Below are positions 1 to 12,260 of a DNA stretch of 64,000 bases, one piece after another (position 1 is the first letter of the stretch; each line of letters opens with the position of its first letter). Under the pieces are notes generated by a model. That model had not been told where the DNA came from. It did no database searches and saw only the letters and a list, made by a program, of their open reading frames with translations. The DNA is from Vagococcus intermedius (GTDB lineage Bacteria; Bacillota; Bacilli; Lactobacillales; Vagococcaceae): the NCBI RefSeq assembly GCF_029144185.1, contig NZ_CP110232.1:1-64000 (forward strand), given 5' to 3'. The position numbers and the translations under genes were made by a program.

Positions 1-150
1 CTTGTGGATAACATAAAAGTTATTAAAAAATTATTAACAGGTTATTCACATATAGGTACGGCTTCATAAATAAGCTTTAGAACGAGTTTTCCACAGTACT
101 AACAGTGCCTACTACTACTACTATTTTTTAATATAATAAAATAAACTAAA
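1..150. other. Replication origin segment (dnaA-dnaN intergenic DNA)
   Basis: The stretch holds one perfect DnaA box in reverse orientation (TGTGGATAA, 3-11), a TTATNCACA-type box (TTATTCACA, 42-50) and a one-mismatch box (TTTTCCACA, 87-95). Thirteen bases after the last box come five tandem CTA triplets (109-123), which read 3'-GAT-5' five times on the other strand, as in the DnaA-trio. A T/A-only run follows. Box, short spacer, trios and AT-rich DNA is the layout of the basal unwinding element known in Bacillus subtilis. The dnaA gene itself lies left of the window and is not seen. Confidence 0.85.
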
Positions 151-169
151 TAAGGAGTGCTTAACTATT

Positions 170-1300
170 ATGAAACTAACAATTAATAGATCAATTTTTT
201 TAAATGAATTATCAACAGTTCAGCGTGCCATCTCATCAAAAACAACGATACCTATTTTAACTGGTGTCAAATTAGCTTTATCTAATGATGGCCTTTCTTT
301 AACAGGAAGTAATGCTGATATTTCAATTGAAACGGTCTTAAGTAATACTAATACTAAAGCGGAAATGTTAATTGAACGAACAGGGGCTGTGGTATTACCC
401 TCACGCTTTTTTGGAGAAATTATCAGAAAATTACCAGAATCAGTTTTCACATTAGAAGTATTGCCTTCAAATGAAGCAATTATTACATCAGGAGCGGCTC
501 GTTTCACTATTAATGGCTTGTCTGCGGATAATTATCCGCATTTACCTATTGTGGATGAAAACAACCAATTAAAGATATCAGTGAGAGTTTTAAACAAGAT
601 GATTGCTGAGACTGGTTTTGCAGTTTCGATGCAAGAAAGTCGCCCTATACTGACAGGAGTTCATTTTGTATTAAAGCATGCTAATTTACTAGCTGTGGCA
701 ACGGATAGTCATCGACTAAGTCAAAGAAATATTCCGATGGAATCTGGTGCAGAAGGATTTGACATTGTCGTACCAGGTAAAAGTTTATTGGAGCTATCTC
801 GTTCATTTAAAGATGAAGAAGAAGAAGTTGAAATAAGTATTATGGAAAATCAAGTTTTATTTAAAACCAAAACAATGTATTTTTATTCTCGATTATTAGA
901 AGGGAAGTATCCGGATACAGATCGTTTAATTCCAAATAACTTTGGTACAGAGATTCAATTTAGTGTTCCAAAACTATTGGCAGCTATTGAACGTGCCTCA
1001 CTGTTGTCACATGAAGGACGTAATAACATTGTAAAATTATCAATTGATAGTAATAAAGCAATTATTTCTGGTAATTCCCCAGAGATTGGGAATGTTAAAG
1101 AAGAGTTAACTTATTTGAGTTTAAATGGAGAGCCTTTAGAAATTTCCTTCAATCCAGATTATATGAAAGATGCATTGAAAGCATTTGGTGGAATCGACGT
1201 GGTTGTTAAGTTTATTTCACCTGTACGGCCGTTTACTTTGGAGCCAGTAGACAATAGTATTTCATTTATTCAATTGATTACTCCAGTTAGAACTACCTAA
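170..1300 (+). CDS. dnaN: DNA polymerase III beta subunit (sliding clamp)
   Basis: The protein has 376 residues, the usual clamp length. It forms a dimeric ring around DNA that tethers the replicative polymerase and serves as a docking platform for repair and restart factors. Three similar domains of about 125 residues can be traced, and the C-terminal ITPVRT segment is the family's typical ending. The ATG is preceded by AAGGAG (152-157), a rather long spacing of 12 bases, and by a TATAAT (132-137) that might be a local promoter. It sits directly after the origin DNA and ends in its own terminator, so yaaA needs another promoter. Confidence 0.97.
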   Translation: MKLTINRSIFLNELSTVQRAISSKTTIPILTGVKLALSNDGLSLTGSNADISIETVLSNTNTKAEMLIERTGAVVLPSRFFGEIIRKLPESVFTLEVLPSNEAIITSGAARFTINGLSADNYPHLPIVDENNQLKISVRVLNKMIAETGFAVSMQESRPILTGVHFVLKHANLLAVATDSHRLSQRNIPMESGAEGFDIVVPGKSLLELSRSFKDEEEEVEISIMENQVLFKTKTMYFYSRLLEGKYPDTDRLIPNNFGTEIQFSVPKLLAAIERASLLSHEGRNNIVKLSIDSNKAIISGNSPEIGNVKEELTYLSLNGEPLEISFNPDYMKDALKAFGGIDVVVKFISPVRPFTLEPVDNSISFIQLITPVRTT

Positions 1301-1331
1301 AAAAGACTGCCTAAAAAGGCAGTCTTTTTTT
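1301..1331 (+). terminator. Rho-independent terminator of dnaN
   Basis: AAAAGACTGCC and GGCAGTCTTTT flank a six-base loop directly after the dnaN stop codon, and a T run follows. Confidence 0.9.
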
Positions 1332-1433
1332 TAAAAACGCCAAAAAACTCGATTTAAGCCTATTTACTCTCTTTAGGATAAAAACTATCTATTTATCATA
1401 CAATGACTAAAAATCGAATAAAAACAAGTAAAT

Positions 1434-1462
1434 TTGTAATTTAAGCAATTAAAAGGTATAAT
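1434..1462 (+). promoter_or_regulatory. Promoter of yaaA-recF-gyrB-gyrA
   Basis: TTGTAA (1434-1439), a 17-base spacer and TATAAT (1457-1462) lie about 38 bases before the yaaA start. Confidence 0.7.
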
Positions 1463-1499
1463 AATAAGAAGAAAATGCTTCAATTAAGAAGGTGAAATT

Positions 1500-1743
1500 T
1501 TGAAAGAAAAGTTTAAATTAAAAGCAGAATATATTACATTAGGTCAATTTTTGAAAGAAACCATGATAATTTCAAGTGGTGGAATGGCGAAATGGTATTT
1601 ACGTGAAAATGCTGTGTTTGTTGACGGCGAATTAGAAACACGTCGTGGTCGTAAGTTATACGCTGGTATGATGATTGAAATACCTGAAGAAGGTACTTTT
1701 TTTATGGAAAAAATGACAGATGAGAGTAGTGAGGACCAGCTAA

Positions 1744-1757
<14 letters not shown>
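1500..1757 (+). CDS. yaaA: S4-domain RNA-binding protein YaaA
   Basis: This 85-residue protein consists mainly of an S4-type RNA-binding fold; the segment with GGMAKWYLRENAVFVDGE is the characteristic part. In Firmicutes the gene nearly always sits between dnaN and recF, and the B. subtilis protein has been linked to ribosome assembly. The start is a TTG at 1500, supported by AAGAAGGTG a few bases upstream; no ATG gives the full S4 domain. Its last 14 bases overlap recF, so the two are probably translationally coupled. The identification is firm, but the exact role here is inferred. Confidence 0.9.
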
Positions 1758-4820
<3,063 letters not shown>

Positions 4821-4837
4821 ATTAAGGAGAAGTTTTC

Positions 4838-7342
4838 ATGACAGATGAAATAAGAGAAAATGTAAAAGACGTCAATCTGACCAGTGAGATGCAAGATTCA
4901 TTTATTGATTATGCGATGAGTGTTATTGTTTCTCGTGCATTACCAGATGTTAGAGATGGGTTAAAACCTGTTCACCGTCGTATTTTATACGGGATGAATG
5001 ATTTAGGTGTAACACCCGATAAAGCACACAAGAAATCGGCTCGTATCGTTGGAGACGTAATGGGTAAATATCATCCTCATGGTGATAGTGCTATTTATGA
5101 ATCAATGGTTCGGATGGCTCAACCTTTTAGTTACCGTCAAATGCTAGTAGATGGTCATGGTAACTTTGGTTCAGTTGACGGTGATGGTGCAGCAGCAATG
5201 CGTTATACCGAAGCACGTATGAGCAAAATTGCTTTAGAAATGTTAAGAGATATCAATAAAAACACGGTTGATTTTGGTAAAAATTATGATGAGACTGAAA
5301 AAGAACCGTTAGTTCTACCAGCTCGTTTCCCGAACTTATTAGTAAATGGTACGACAGGAATTGCAGTTGGTATGGCGACTAATATCCCACCACATAATTT
5401 AGGTGAAGTTATTGATGCGACAACGCTCTTGATGGATAATCCAGATGCTTCAATTATGGAGTTGATGGAGGTGCTACCTGGACCTGACTTCCCAACTGGT
5501 GGTCTTGTAATGGGCAAATCGGGTATTAGAAAGGCTTATGAGACAGGTAAAGGATCTATTACAGTTCGAGCTAAAGTAGATATTGAAGAAATGTCTAATG
5601 GCAAAGAGCGAATTATCGTGACCGAATTACCTTATATGGTAAATAAGGCGAAGCTAATTGAGCGTATTGCTGAGTTGAGTCGTGAAAAACGTATTGAAGG
5701 TATGACTGACCTACGTGATGAATCATCGCGTGAGGGGATGAGAATAGTCATTGAAGTTCGTCGTGATGTTAGCGCATCTGTTATTTTAAATAACTTATAT
5801 AAAATGACAGCTCTGCAAAATTCCTTTGGTTTCAATATGTTGGCGATTGTTGATGGAGAACCTAAAATTTTGAGTTTAAAATCAATTTTATCACACTATA
5901 TTACCCATCAAGAAGAAGTAATCCGTCGTCGAACAGAGTTTGATAAAGACAAAGCCGAAGCACGTGCTCATATCTTAGAAGGGCTACGTATTGCACTAGA
6001 CCATATAGATGAAATTATTCGTATTATTCGGGCCTCAGAATCTGATGATGTTGCTAAGGCAAGTTTGATTTCAGAATTTGCACTTTCAGATCGTCAAGCT
6101 CAAGCAATTTTAGATATGCGTTTACGCCGTCTAACCGGTTTAGAACGCGATAAAATTGAAAAAGAATACCAAGAACTATTAGCTTTGATTTCTGATTTAA
6201 AAGATATTTTAGCCAATCATTACCGTATTGTTGAAATTATTAAAACTGAACTACAAGAAGTCAAAGATCGTTATGATGATGCGAGACGAACAGAATTGCT
6301 TGTAGGGGAAGTATTAAGCCTTGAAGATGAAGATTTGATAGAGGAAGAGGACATTGTAATTACCTTGACTCATAACGGTTATATTAAACGTTTAGCGAAC
6401 TCTGAGTTTAGAGCTCAAAAACGTGGAGGCCGTGGTGTCCAAGGTATGGGGATGCACGATGATGATTTTGTTGAAAATCTAGTGTCATGTTCAACTCACG
6501 ATACCTTACTATTTTTCACTAATAATGGAAAAGTTTATCAGGCCAAAGGCTATGAAATTCCAGAATATGGTCGTACAGCTAAAGGAATACCTGTTATTAA
6601 TCTTTTAGGTATCAATTCGTCTGAGAAAATTGAAGCAATTATTAGTGTTGAAGGTCAAGCAACGGAAGATAAGTACTTATTCTTTACAACACGTAAGGGA
6701 GTTGTAAAACGTACCTCAACTAAATCATTTGCAAATATTCGTAGTAATGGCTTGATTGCTATTGGTTTACGTGACGATGACGAACTGATTAATGTTTGTG
6801 TGACTGATGGTAGTAAAAAAATTATTATCGGGACGCATTTAGGCTATTCAGTAACTTTTGATGAGAATGACGTTCGTGATATGGGTCGAACGGCAACGGG
6901 TGTCCGTGGTGTTCGCTTAAGAGATGACGATTTCGTTGTAGGAATGGCTATTATTGATGAACAGAAAGAAGTCTTAGTGATTACTGAAAATGGTTATGGT
7001 AAACGCACTTCAGGAGCTGAGTATCCTGTTAAAGGTCGTGGAGGTAAAGGAATTAAAACAGCCAATATAACTGAGAAAAATGGACCTCTTGCAGGACTAA
7101 CAACAGTCAATGGTGATGAAGATATCTTATTGATTACCGATAAAGGTGTTATTATTAGATTTAGCGTAGATACTGTTTCTCAAACCGGACGTGCCACTCA
7201 AGGTGTTCGTTTAATTCGTTTAGAGGAAGATGCTCTAGTTTCAACAATGGCTAAAGTGGATCCAGAAGAAGTTATTGAAGAAGCTATAGTAACTGACACT
7301 GAAACAGGCGCAATTGATAATCAAGAAATAAGTAAAAAGTAA
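4838..7342 (+). CDS. gyrA: DNA gyrase subunit A
   Basis: GyrA breaks and rejoins DNA through a catalytic tyrosine, here Tyr123 in the [10 protein letters not shown] motif, and wraps DNA with its C-terminal beta-pinwheel (repeated GxxG-type blades after residue 500). The quinolone-resistance region reads [10 protein letters not shown] with Ser84 and Glu88, the drug-sensitive residues. The length of 834 residues is normal. The ATG has AAGGAG upstream. It closes the yaaA-recF-gyrB-gyrA unit. Confidence 0.98.
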   Translation: MTDEIRENVKDVNLTSEMQDSFIDYAMSVIVSRALPDVRDGLKPVHRRILYGMNDLGVTPDKAHKKSARIVGDVMGKYHPHGDSAIYESMVRMAQPFSYRQMLVDGHGNFGSVDGDGAAAMRYTEARMSKIALEMLRDINKNTVDFGKNYDETEKEPLVLPARFPNLLVNGTTGIAVGMATNIPPHNLGEVIDATTLLMDNPDASIMELMEVLPGPDFPTGGLVMGKSGIRKAYETGKGSITVRAKVDIEEMSNGKERIIVTELPYMVNKAKLIERIAELSREKRIEGMTDLRDESSREGMRIVIEVRRDVSASVILNNLYKMTALQNSFGFNMLAIVDGEPKILSLKSILSHYITHQEEVIRRRTEFDKDKAEARAHILEGLRIALDHIDEIIRIIRASESDDVAKASLISEFALSDRQAQAILDMRLRRLTGLERDKIEKEYQELLALISDLKDILANHYRIVEIIKTELQEVKDRYDDARRTELLVGEVLSLEDEDLIEEEDIVITLTHNGYIKRLANSEFRAQKRGGRGVQGMGMHDDDFVENLVSCSTHDTLLFFTNNGKVYQAKGYEIPEYGRTAKGIPVINLLGINSSEKIEAIISVEGQATEDKYLFFTTRKGVVKRTSTKSFANIRSNGLIAIGLRDDDELINVCVTDGSKKIIIGTHLGYSVTFDENDVRDMGRTATGVRGVRLRDDDFVVGMAIIDEQKEVLVITENGYGKRTSGAEYPVKGRGGKGIKTANITEKNGPLAGLTTVNGDEDILLITDKGVIIRFSVDTVSQTGRATQGVRLIRLEEDALVSTMAKVDPEEVIEEAIVTDTETGAIDNQEISKK

Positions 7343-7385
7343 TAATTATTCAACCTTACTTCAATGAGGTAGGTTGATTATTATA
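7341..7385 (+). terminator. Imperfect hairpin after gyrA
   Basis: CAACCT (7351-7356) pairs with AGGTTG (7371-7376), with partly complementary AT-rich flanks. There is no clean T run, so termination is uncertain. Confidence 0.35.
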
Positions 7386-7393
7386 AAAAAATC

Positions 7394-7422
7394 TTGATTT
7401 TAAGGTAAGTTAATAGTATAAT
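7394..7422 (+). promoter_or_regulatory. Promoter of rpsF-ssb-rpsR
   Basis: TTGATT (7394-7399), a 17-base spacer and TATAAT (7417-7422). Transcription would start near 7429 and give a leader of about 80 bases. Confidence 0.75.
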
Positions 7423-7428
7423 TGCAAG

Positions 7429-7507
7429 ATGTGAGTGATCTGTAAAGGAACACTCTCCTTGCTCTATATTTAATAGAGCCTAAAGTCCATGAGGAGGTGA
7501 AATATCA
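7429..7507 (+). promoter_or_regulatory. 5' leader of rpsF with two hairpins
   Basis: GAGTG (7433-7437) pairs with CACTC (7451-7455), and GCTCTA pairs with TAGAGC (7461-7479). In many bacteria the S6-S18 complex binds and controls its own leader; I do not see the CCG bulge usually cited for that motif, so this control is only a possibility here. Confidence 0.4.
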
Positions 7508-7807
7508 ATGAACCAAGTTACGAATTACGAAGTTATGTACATCATTCGTCCAAACATTGATGAAGAAACTAAAACTGCATTAGTTGATCGTTTTGATACT
7601 ATTTTAAAAGACAACGGAGCAGAAATTTTAGAATCAAAAGATTGGGAAAAACGTCGCTTAGCGTACGAAATTAAAGATTGCCGTGAAGGTATCTACCATA
7701 TCATTAAAGTTTCTTCAACAACTGCTGACGGTATCAACGAGTTTGATCGTTTAGCTAAAATCAATGACAACATTTTACGTCATATGATCGTTAAAGAAGA
7801 AAACTAA
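7508..7807 (+). CDS. rpsF: 30S ribosomal protein S6
   Basis: S6 binds the platform of the small subunit together with S18. The protein has 99 residues and the family's start ([14 protein letters not shown]) and core ([12 protein letters not shown]). The ATG at 7508 has a strong GAGGAGGTGA site upstream. It is the first gene of the conserved rpsF-ssb-rpsR unit. Its TAA stop codon is also the first three bases of the 26-bp palindrome that contains parS. Confidence 0.97.
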   Translation: MNQVTNYEVMYIIRPNIDEETKTALVDRFDTILKDNGAEILESKDWEKRRLAYEIKDCREGIYHIIKVSSTTADGINEFDRLAKINDNILRHMIVKEEN

Positions 7808-7830
7808 GATGTTTCACGTGAAACATCTTA
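7805..7830. promoter_or_regulatory. parS centromere site (ParB/Spo0J binding)
   Basis: Positions 7810-7825 read TGTTTCACGTGAAACA, a perfect 16-bp match to the bacterial parS consensus. The palindrome extends to 26 bp (7805-7830), taking in the rpsF stop codon. ParB loads at such sites near the origin and recruits SMC for chromosome segregation. It lies about 7.7 kb from the origin DNA. The same palindrome could form an mRNA hairpin between rpsF and ssb. Confidence 0.93.
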
Positions 7831-7849
7831 ATGAAAAGGGGATGGAGAT

Positions 7850-8371
7850 ATGATTAACAATGTTGTACTTGTCGGCCGTTTGACAAAAGATCCCGACCTA
7901 CGTTATACAGCAAGTGGCTCAGCAGTTGCGACTTTTTCTTTGGCAGTAAACAGAAATTTTACTAACCAAAATGGAGAACGTGAAGCTGATTTCATTAATT
8001 GTGTAATCTGGAGAAAACCAGCAGAAACTTTAGCTAATTATACTCGTAAAGGATCTTTGATTGGTGTTGTAGGACGTATTCAATCACGTAACTATGAGAA
8101 CCAACAAGGGCAAAGAGTTTATGTTACCGAAGTCGTTTGTGAGAATTTCCAAATGTTAGAATCTAAAAACGCCAGTGAGCAAAGAAATCAAGATCCTGGG
8201 TTTGGTGGAAGCCAAGCACAAGGTGGTTATCAACAACAAAGCAATCAGTCGTTTAACCAATCACCATCATCCCCACAACAAGAAATGCCAAGTTTCACAC
8301 GTGAAGCAAATGATAATCCATTTGGTTCTGCGTCACAAATTGACATTTCTGATGATGATTTACCATTCTAA
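7850..8371 (+). CDS. ssb: Single-stranded DNA-binding protein
   Basis: SSB coats single-stranded DNA during replication and repair and recruits partners through its C-terminal tip. The 173-residue protein has an N-terminal OB fold ([18 protein letters not shown] and later [24 protein letters not shown]), a Gln/Asn/Ser-rich linker from about residue 110, and the acidic tip DISDDDLPF. The ATG at 7850 follows a GGGGATGGAG site. It sits between the two S6/S18 genes, the usual Firmicute arrangement. Confidence 0.97.
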   Translation: MINNVVLVGRLTKDPDLRYTASGSAVATFSLAVNRNFTNQNGEREADFINCVIWRKPAETLANYTRKGSLIGVVGRIQSRNYENQQGQRVYVTEVVCENFQMLESKNASEQRNQDPGFGGSQAQGGYQQQSNQSFNQSPSSPQQEMPSFTREANDNPFGSASQIDISDDDLPF

Positions 8372-8392
8372 AATCGAACAGGAGGGAATATG

Positions 8393-8635
8393 ATGGCTCA
8401 ACAAAGAAGAGGCGGAAGAAGAAGACGTAAAGTATGTTACTTCTGTGCTAACCACGTAGACCACGTTGACTATAAAGAAGTTGAATTACTAAAAAGTAGA
8501 TTTATTTCTGAAAGAGGTAAAATCTTACCTCGTCGTGTAACTGGAACATGTGCTAAACACCAACGTACATTAACAGTTGCTATTAAACGCGCACGTATCA
8601 TGGGATTACTTCCATTCGTAGGCGAAGAACAATAG
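8393..8635 (+). CDS. rpsR: 30S ribosomal protein S18 (zinc-binding type)
   Basis: S18 pairs with S6 on the small-subunit platform. Two ATGs are adjacent; the second (8393) has the better spacing to GGAGG (8381-8385) and gives the usual MAQQRRGG start, 80 residues. The protein carries Cys15, Cys18, Cys53 and His56, a full CxxC...CxxH zinc site, whereas the enterococcal and Bacillus forms I recall lack most of these. It also has one extra residue in the [12 protein letters not shown] stretch. The terminator follows directly. Confidence 0.95.
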   Translation: MAQQRRGGRRRRKVCYFCANHVDHVDYKEVELLKSRFISERGKILPRRVTGTCAKHQRTLTVAIKRARIMGLLPFVGEEQ

Positions 8636-8646
8636 TAAATAGTTTA

Positions 8647-8676
8647 GAACCGATGCTTAGGCATCGGTTCTTTTTT
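8647..8676 (+). terminator. Terminator of rpsF-ssb-rpsR
   Basis: A perfect 10-bp stem (GAACCGATGC / GCATCGGTTC) with a TTAG loop, followed by six T. Confidence 0.95.
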
Positions 8677-8709
8677 GTCTAAAAAATATTTTTTTGAAAT
8701 TCATAAACA

Positions 8710-8738
8710 TTTATAGGAAGCTAAAAGTGTGGTAAAAT
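8710..8738 (+). promoter_or_regulatory. Possible promoter of rplI
   Basis: TAAAAT (8733-8738) lies 17 bases after a poor TTTATA (8710-8715). A promoter is needed here because a terminator stands upstream, but the match is weak. Confidence 0.4.
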
Positions 8739-8801
8739 AAGAGTAATCAAAGTACAAAAAGTAAGTTTAATCAAAGAAGTTAGAGAAAAGAGGAAACTGA
8801 A

Positions 8802-9257
8802 ATGAAAGTTATTTTTCTTAAAGATGTAAAAGGACAAGGTAAAAAAGGTGAAGTGAAAGAGGTAGCATCAGGTTACGCTCAAAACTTCTTAATAAAAAAT
8901 GGTCATGCCAAAGAAGCTACTACAAGTAGTATTAGTGCTTTAAAAGGTCAGAAAAAAGCTCAAGATAAGAAAGAAGAGCAGATTAAAGTTGAAGCAATTG
9001 AATTAAAAAAACATCTAGAAGCTGAAGGGTTTGAAGTAACAATTAAAGCTAAAGCAGGAGAAGATAGTCGCCTATTTGGTTCGATTCCTTCTAAACAGAT
9101 AGCAGAGGCCTTAAATAAGGAACATGGTATCAAATTAGATAAACGTAAGATGGATTTACCACAACCAATTAGAAGTTTGGGATATCGTAGTGTACCAGTT
9201 AAGTTACATCATGATGTAACAGCAAATTTAAGAGTACATGTGATTGCGACTAATTAA
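8802..9257 (+). CDS. rplI: 50S ribosomal protein L9
   Basis: L9 is an elongated protein bound to 23S rRNA near the L1 stalk. The 151-residue sequence shows the N-terminal domain motif [22 protein letters not shown], a long charged helix (residues 40-75) and the C-terminal RNA-binding domain with [15 protein letters not shown]. The ATG has an AGAGGAAA site. It is separated from rpsR by a terminator and from dnaB by another, so it is probably transcribed alone. In B. subtilis and relatives L9 also sits next to the replicative helicase gene. Confidence 0.97.
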   Translation: MKVIFLKDVKGQGKKGEVKEVASGYAQNFLIKNGHAKEATTSSISALKGQKKAQDKKEEQIKVEAIELKKHLEAEGFEVTIKAKAGEDSRLFGSIPSKQIAEALNKEHGIKLDKRKMDLPQPIRSLGYRSVPVKLHHDVTANLRVHVIATN

Positions 9258-9281
9258 AAGCGAATATTTCATTCGCTTTTT
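9256..9281 (+). terminator. Terminator of rplI
   Basis: AAAAGCGAAT and ATTCGCTTTT flank a five-base loop right at the rplI stop codon, ending in T. Confidence 0.85.
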
Positions 9282-9344
9282 CCATTTGTATAAGTTATTG
9301 AAACTTCTCTAAGATAGAAGAAGGATAGTTGAAGGAGACAGTTA

Positions 9345-10709
9345 ATGAGTGATGTAATACAAGATAGAGTACCGCCACAAAATATTGAGGCTGAACAGGC
9401 CGTTTTAGGATCAATTTTCTTGGATGCTGATTCGCTTATTGAAGCTATGGAATATTTACAAGTAAAAGATTTTTATCGACGTAGTCATCAAATTATTTTT
9501 GAAACAATGATTGGTTTGAATGATGTAGGAAATGCAATTGATGTCATCACAGTTAAAGATAAATTAGAACAATTGAATCTGATTGAAGATATCGGTGGTT
9601 TGAGTTATTTATCTGAGTTGGCAATGGCGGTACCCACAGCAGCTAATATTGTCCATTATGCTAAAATTGTTGAACAAAAAGCATTGTTACGTAATCTAAT
9701 TCATACTGCTACAGAAATTGTTAGTCAGGGTTTTGAACAAAATGATGAAGTTGAAACAATTTTAGACGATGCTGAAAGAAAAATCTTGGATATTTCAGAG
9801 AAACGTAATCGTAGTGGCTTTTTATCAATTTCAGAAGTTTTAAATGATACATTTGAAGAGATCGATCGATTATCGCAACAAGATGAAGAGATTACAGGTT
9901 TACCAACGGGATACCACGCTTTAGATAAAATGACAGCGGGGTTACAACCTGAAGAGTTGATTATTCTTGCAGCACGACCAGCTGTTGGTAAAACAGCTTT
10001 TGCCTTGAATATTGCTCAAAATGTAGGAACAAAGACAGATAAAAGTGTGGCGATTTTCAGTTTAGAAATGGGAGCCTCTTCCCTAGTTAATCGAATGTTA
10101 TGCGCAGAAGGAACAATTGAAGCGAGTCATTTAAGGACTGGTCAGTTGAATGAAGAAGAATGGCAAAATCTGATTATGGCAATGGGAAGTCTTTCTAAAG
10201 CCAATATATATATTGATGATACACCGGGAATCAAAATTACTGAAATTCGTGCTAAGTGTCGAAAGTTAGCGCAAGAACAAGGTGATTTAGGACTTATCCT
10301 AATTGATTACCTACAATTAATCGAAGGTACTGGACGAGAAAATAGGCAGCAAGAAGTTTCTGAAATTTCACGACAATTAAAAAAACTAGCCAAAGAATTA
10401 AAAGTACCAGTTATTGCCCTATCTCAGTTGTCACGTGGTGTTGAACAGCGTCAAGATAAGCGTCCGGTTTTAAGTGATATTCGTGAATCAGGATCAATTG
10501 AGCAAGATGCTGATATTGTTGCCTTCCTGTATCGTGATGATTATTATCGTGACGAAGAAGGCGATGATGATACGGAAGAAAAAGAAGACAATAATATTGT
10601 AGAAGTCATCATTGAAAAAAATAGAAGTGGTGCTAGAGGAACAGTCGAGTTGTTATTTATCAAGGAGTACAATAAATTTTCATCATTATCAACACGAACA
10701 GAATACTAA
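9345..10709 (+). CDS. dnaB: Replicative DNA helicase DnaB
   Basis: This hexameric helicase unwinds DNA at the fork (called DnaC in B. subtilis). The 454-residue protein has the N-terminal all-alpha domain (PPQNIEAEQAVLGSIF), a linker, and the RecA-like C-terminal domain with Walker A ARPAVGKT (about 210-217), Walker B LILIDYLQL and the SGSIEQDADIVAFLYR arginine-finger region. The ATG has a GAAGGAGA site. The last bases of the gene form the left arm of its terminator. Confidence 0.98.
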   Translation: MSDVIQDRVPPQNIEAEQAVLGSIFLDADSLIEAMEYLQVKDFYRRSHQIIFETMIGLNDVGNAIDVITVKDKLEQLNLIEDIGGLSYLSELAMAVPTAANIVHYAKIVEQKALLRNLIHTATEIVSQGFEQNDEVETILDDAERKILDISEKRNRSGFLSISEVLNDTFEEIDRLSQQDEEITGLPTGYHALDKMTAGLQPEELIILAARPAVGKTAFALNIAQNVGTKTDKSVAIFSLEMGASSLVNRMLCAEGTIEASHLRTGQLNEEEWQNLIMAMGSLSKANIYIDDTPGIKITEIRAKCRKLAQEQGDLGLILIDYLQLIEGTGRENRQQEVSEISRQLKKLAKELKVPVIALSQLSRGVEQRQDKRPVLSDIRESGSIEQDADIVAFLYRDDYYRDEEGDDDTEEKEDNNIVEVIIEKNRSGARGTVELLFIKEYNKFSSLSTRTEY

Positions 10710-10724
10710 TGTTCGTGTTTTTCT
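10691..10724 (+). terminator. Terminator of dnaB
   Basis: AACACGAAC (10691-10699) pairs with GTTCGTGTT (10711-10719), followed by T-rich sequence. The left arm lies inside the coding region. Confidence 0.8.
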
Positions 10725-10789
10725 TTTTATGTGTTTTGAAAAAAGATAAATGTAAGGGAATTAAGTTTCATAAAGGGTTTATGAAAATA

Positions 10790-10802
10790 AATGTTCGATA
10801 AT
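10790..10802. promoter_or_regulatory. Possible PurR box upstream of purA
   Basis: The reverse complement of these bases, ATTATCGAACATT, matches the Firmicute PurBox pattern AWWWCCGAACWWT with one mismatch. It lies four bases before the purA -35 box. The second, inverted box expected for PurR control is not clear. Confidence 0.25.
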
Positions 10803-10806
10803 TTTC

Positions 10807-10835
10807 TTGATTTTTAACTCTAGCCTTGTTAGAAT
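10807..10835 (+). promoter_or_regulatory. Promoter of purA
   Basis: TTGATT (10807-10812), a 17-base spacer and TAGAAT (10830-10835). Confidence 0.65.
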
Positions 10836-10880
10836 AAACAAGGAAACTTGATCATAAAAAAAAGAGAATGAGGTGTTCAT

Positions 10881-12173
10881 ATGTCATCAGTTGTTGTAGT
10901 AGGTACACAGTGGGGCGATGAAGGTAAAGGTAAGATTACTGACTTTTTAAGTGAGAATGCAGAGGTTATTGCACGTTATCAAGGTGGAGATAATGCAGGA
11001 CACACAATTAAGTTCGACGGTGAGACATACAAATTACAATTGATTCCTTCAGGAATTTTTTACCAAGATAAAATTAGTGTTATTGGTAATGGTGTAGTTG
11101 TGAATCCTAAGTCACTTGTAACGGAATTAAAATATTTATCCGACCGTGGAATTAAAACAGATAATTTGCGTATTTCTGATCGTTCACACGTGATTTTACC
11201 TTATCATATTCAGCTAGATACATTACAAGAAGCTTCTAAAGGTGATAATAAAATTGGAACAACTAATAAAGGCATTGGACCAGCATATATGGACAAAGCA
11301 TCAAGGGTAGGCATCCGTATGGCTGACTTATTAGATCGTGAAGTTTTTGAAGAACGGTTACGCATTAATTTAGAAGATAAAAATCGTGTTTTCACAAAAT
11401 TATATGAAGCAGAAGCATTAAAATTTGAAGATATTTTTGAAGAGTATTATGAATACGGGCAACAAATTAAAAAGTATGTAACAGATACTTCAGTTATTTT
11501 AAATGATGCTTTAGATAGTGATAAACATGTGCTATTTGAAGGTGCTCAAGGTGTTATGCTAGATATTGATCATGGTACTTATCCTTTTGTTACTTCTTCA
11601 AACCCAGTTGCTGGTGGTGTTACCGTTGGTAGTGGCGTTGGACCTTCTAAAGTGGACAAAGTTGTAGGTGTTTGTAAAGCTTATACATCACGTGTTGGTG
11701 ATGGTCCTTTCCCAACGGAACTATTTGATGAAGTTGGTGATCAAATCAGAACAGTTGGTCGTGAATTTGGAACTGTAACAGGACGCCCTCGTCGTGTTGG
11801 GTGGTTTGATACAGTGGTGATGCGTCATTCAAGACGTGTTTCAGGGATTACTAATCTATCATTAAATTCAATTGATGTTTTAAGTGGTTTGGAAACAGTT
11901 AAAATTTGTACGGCGTATGAGTTAGATGGAAATGTCATTGATTACTATCCAGCAAGCTTAAAAGAGTTGGAACGCTGTAAACCAATTTTTGAAGAACTGC
12001 CTGGTTGGTCAGAAGATATTACAGGGTGTCGTACACTTGAAGAATTGCCAGAAACAGCTCGTAATTATGTTAAACGTGTTTCTGAATTAGTGGGCGTTCG
12101 CGTTTCAACTTTCTCAGTTGGCCCCGACCGTAATCAAACAAATGTTTTAGAAGATGTTTGGGCACAAGTTTAA
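10881..12173 (+). CDS. purA: Adenylosuccinate synthetase
   Basis: PurA joins IMP and aspartate using GTP, the first committed step to AMP. The 430-residue protein has the phosphate-binding motif [11 protein letters not shown] (Asp13 is catalytic), the GGDNAGHT motif with the catalytic histidine, and the C-terminal [14 protein letters not shown] and VGPDRNQT motifs. It is a single-gene unit with its own promoter and a long shared terminator. In low-GC Gram-positives purA often lies near dnaB, as here. Confidence 0.98.
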   Translation: MSSVVVVGTQWGDEGKGKITDFLSENAEVIARYQGGDNAGHTIKFDGETYKLQLIPSGIFYQDKISVIGNGVVVNPKSLVTELKYLSDRGIKTDNLRISDRSHVILPYHIQLDTLQEASKGDNKIGTTNKGIGPAYMDKASRVGIRMADLLDREVFEERLRINLEDKNRVFTKLYEAEALKFEDIFEEYYEYGQQIKKYVTDTSVILNDALDSDKHVLFEGAQGVMLDIDHGTYPFVTSSNPVAGGVTVGSGVGPSKVDKVVGVCKAYTSRVGDGPFPTELFDEVGDQIRTVGREFGTVTGRPRRVGWFDTVVMRHSRRVSGITNLSLNSIDVLSGLETVKICTAYELDGNVIDYYPASLKELERCKPIFEELPGWSEDITGCRTLEELPETARNYVKRVSELVGVRVSTFSVGPDRNQTNVLEDVWAQV

Positions 12174-12178
12174 GAGTT

Positions 12179-12230
12179 ATATACTAAAAAGTGGAGGTAG
12201 ATTTAATCTACCTCCACTTTTTTAGTATAT
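12179..12230. terminator. Long bidirectional terminator between purA and ykpA
   Basis: The arms of about 24 bp are complementary apart from one bulged base and close on a three-base TTA loop. Runs of A and T inside the stem give a U tract in both directions. It separates convergent genes. Confidence 0.85.
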
Positions 12231-12232
12231 AA

Positions 12233-12255
12233 ACAGGTACCACAAGGGTACCTGT
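12233..12255 (-). terminator. Second hairpin after ykpA
   Basis: ACAGGTACC and GGTACCTGT flank a five-base loop just beyond the ykpA stop codon. On the minus strand it is followed only by a short T-rich stretch, so it may support the neighbouring terminator. Confidence 0.5.
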
Positions 12256-12260
12256 AATGA

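Noticed and set aside
4838-7342. Possible quinolone-resistance change in GyrA.
   Set aside because: Ser84 and Glu88 are the sensitive residues, so no resistance change is visible.
7401-7507. Classical S6:S18-binding leader motif before rpsF.
   Set aside because: Hairpins exist, but the expected CCG bulge was not found, so I list only an unspecified leader.
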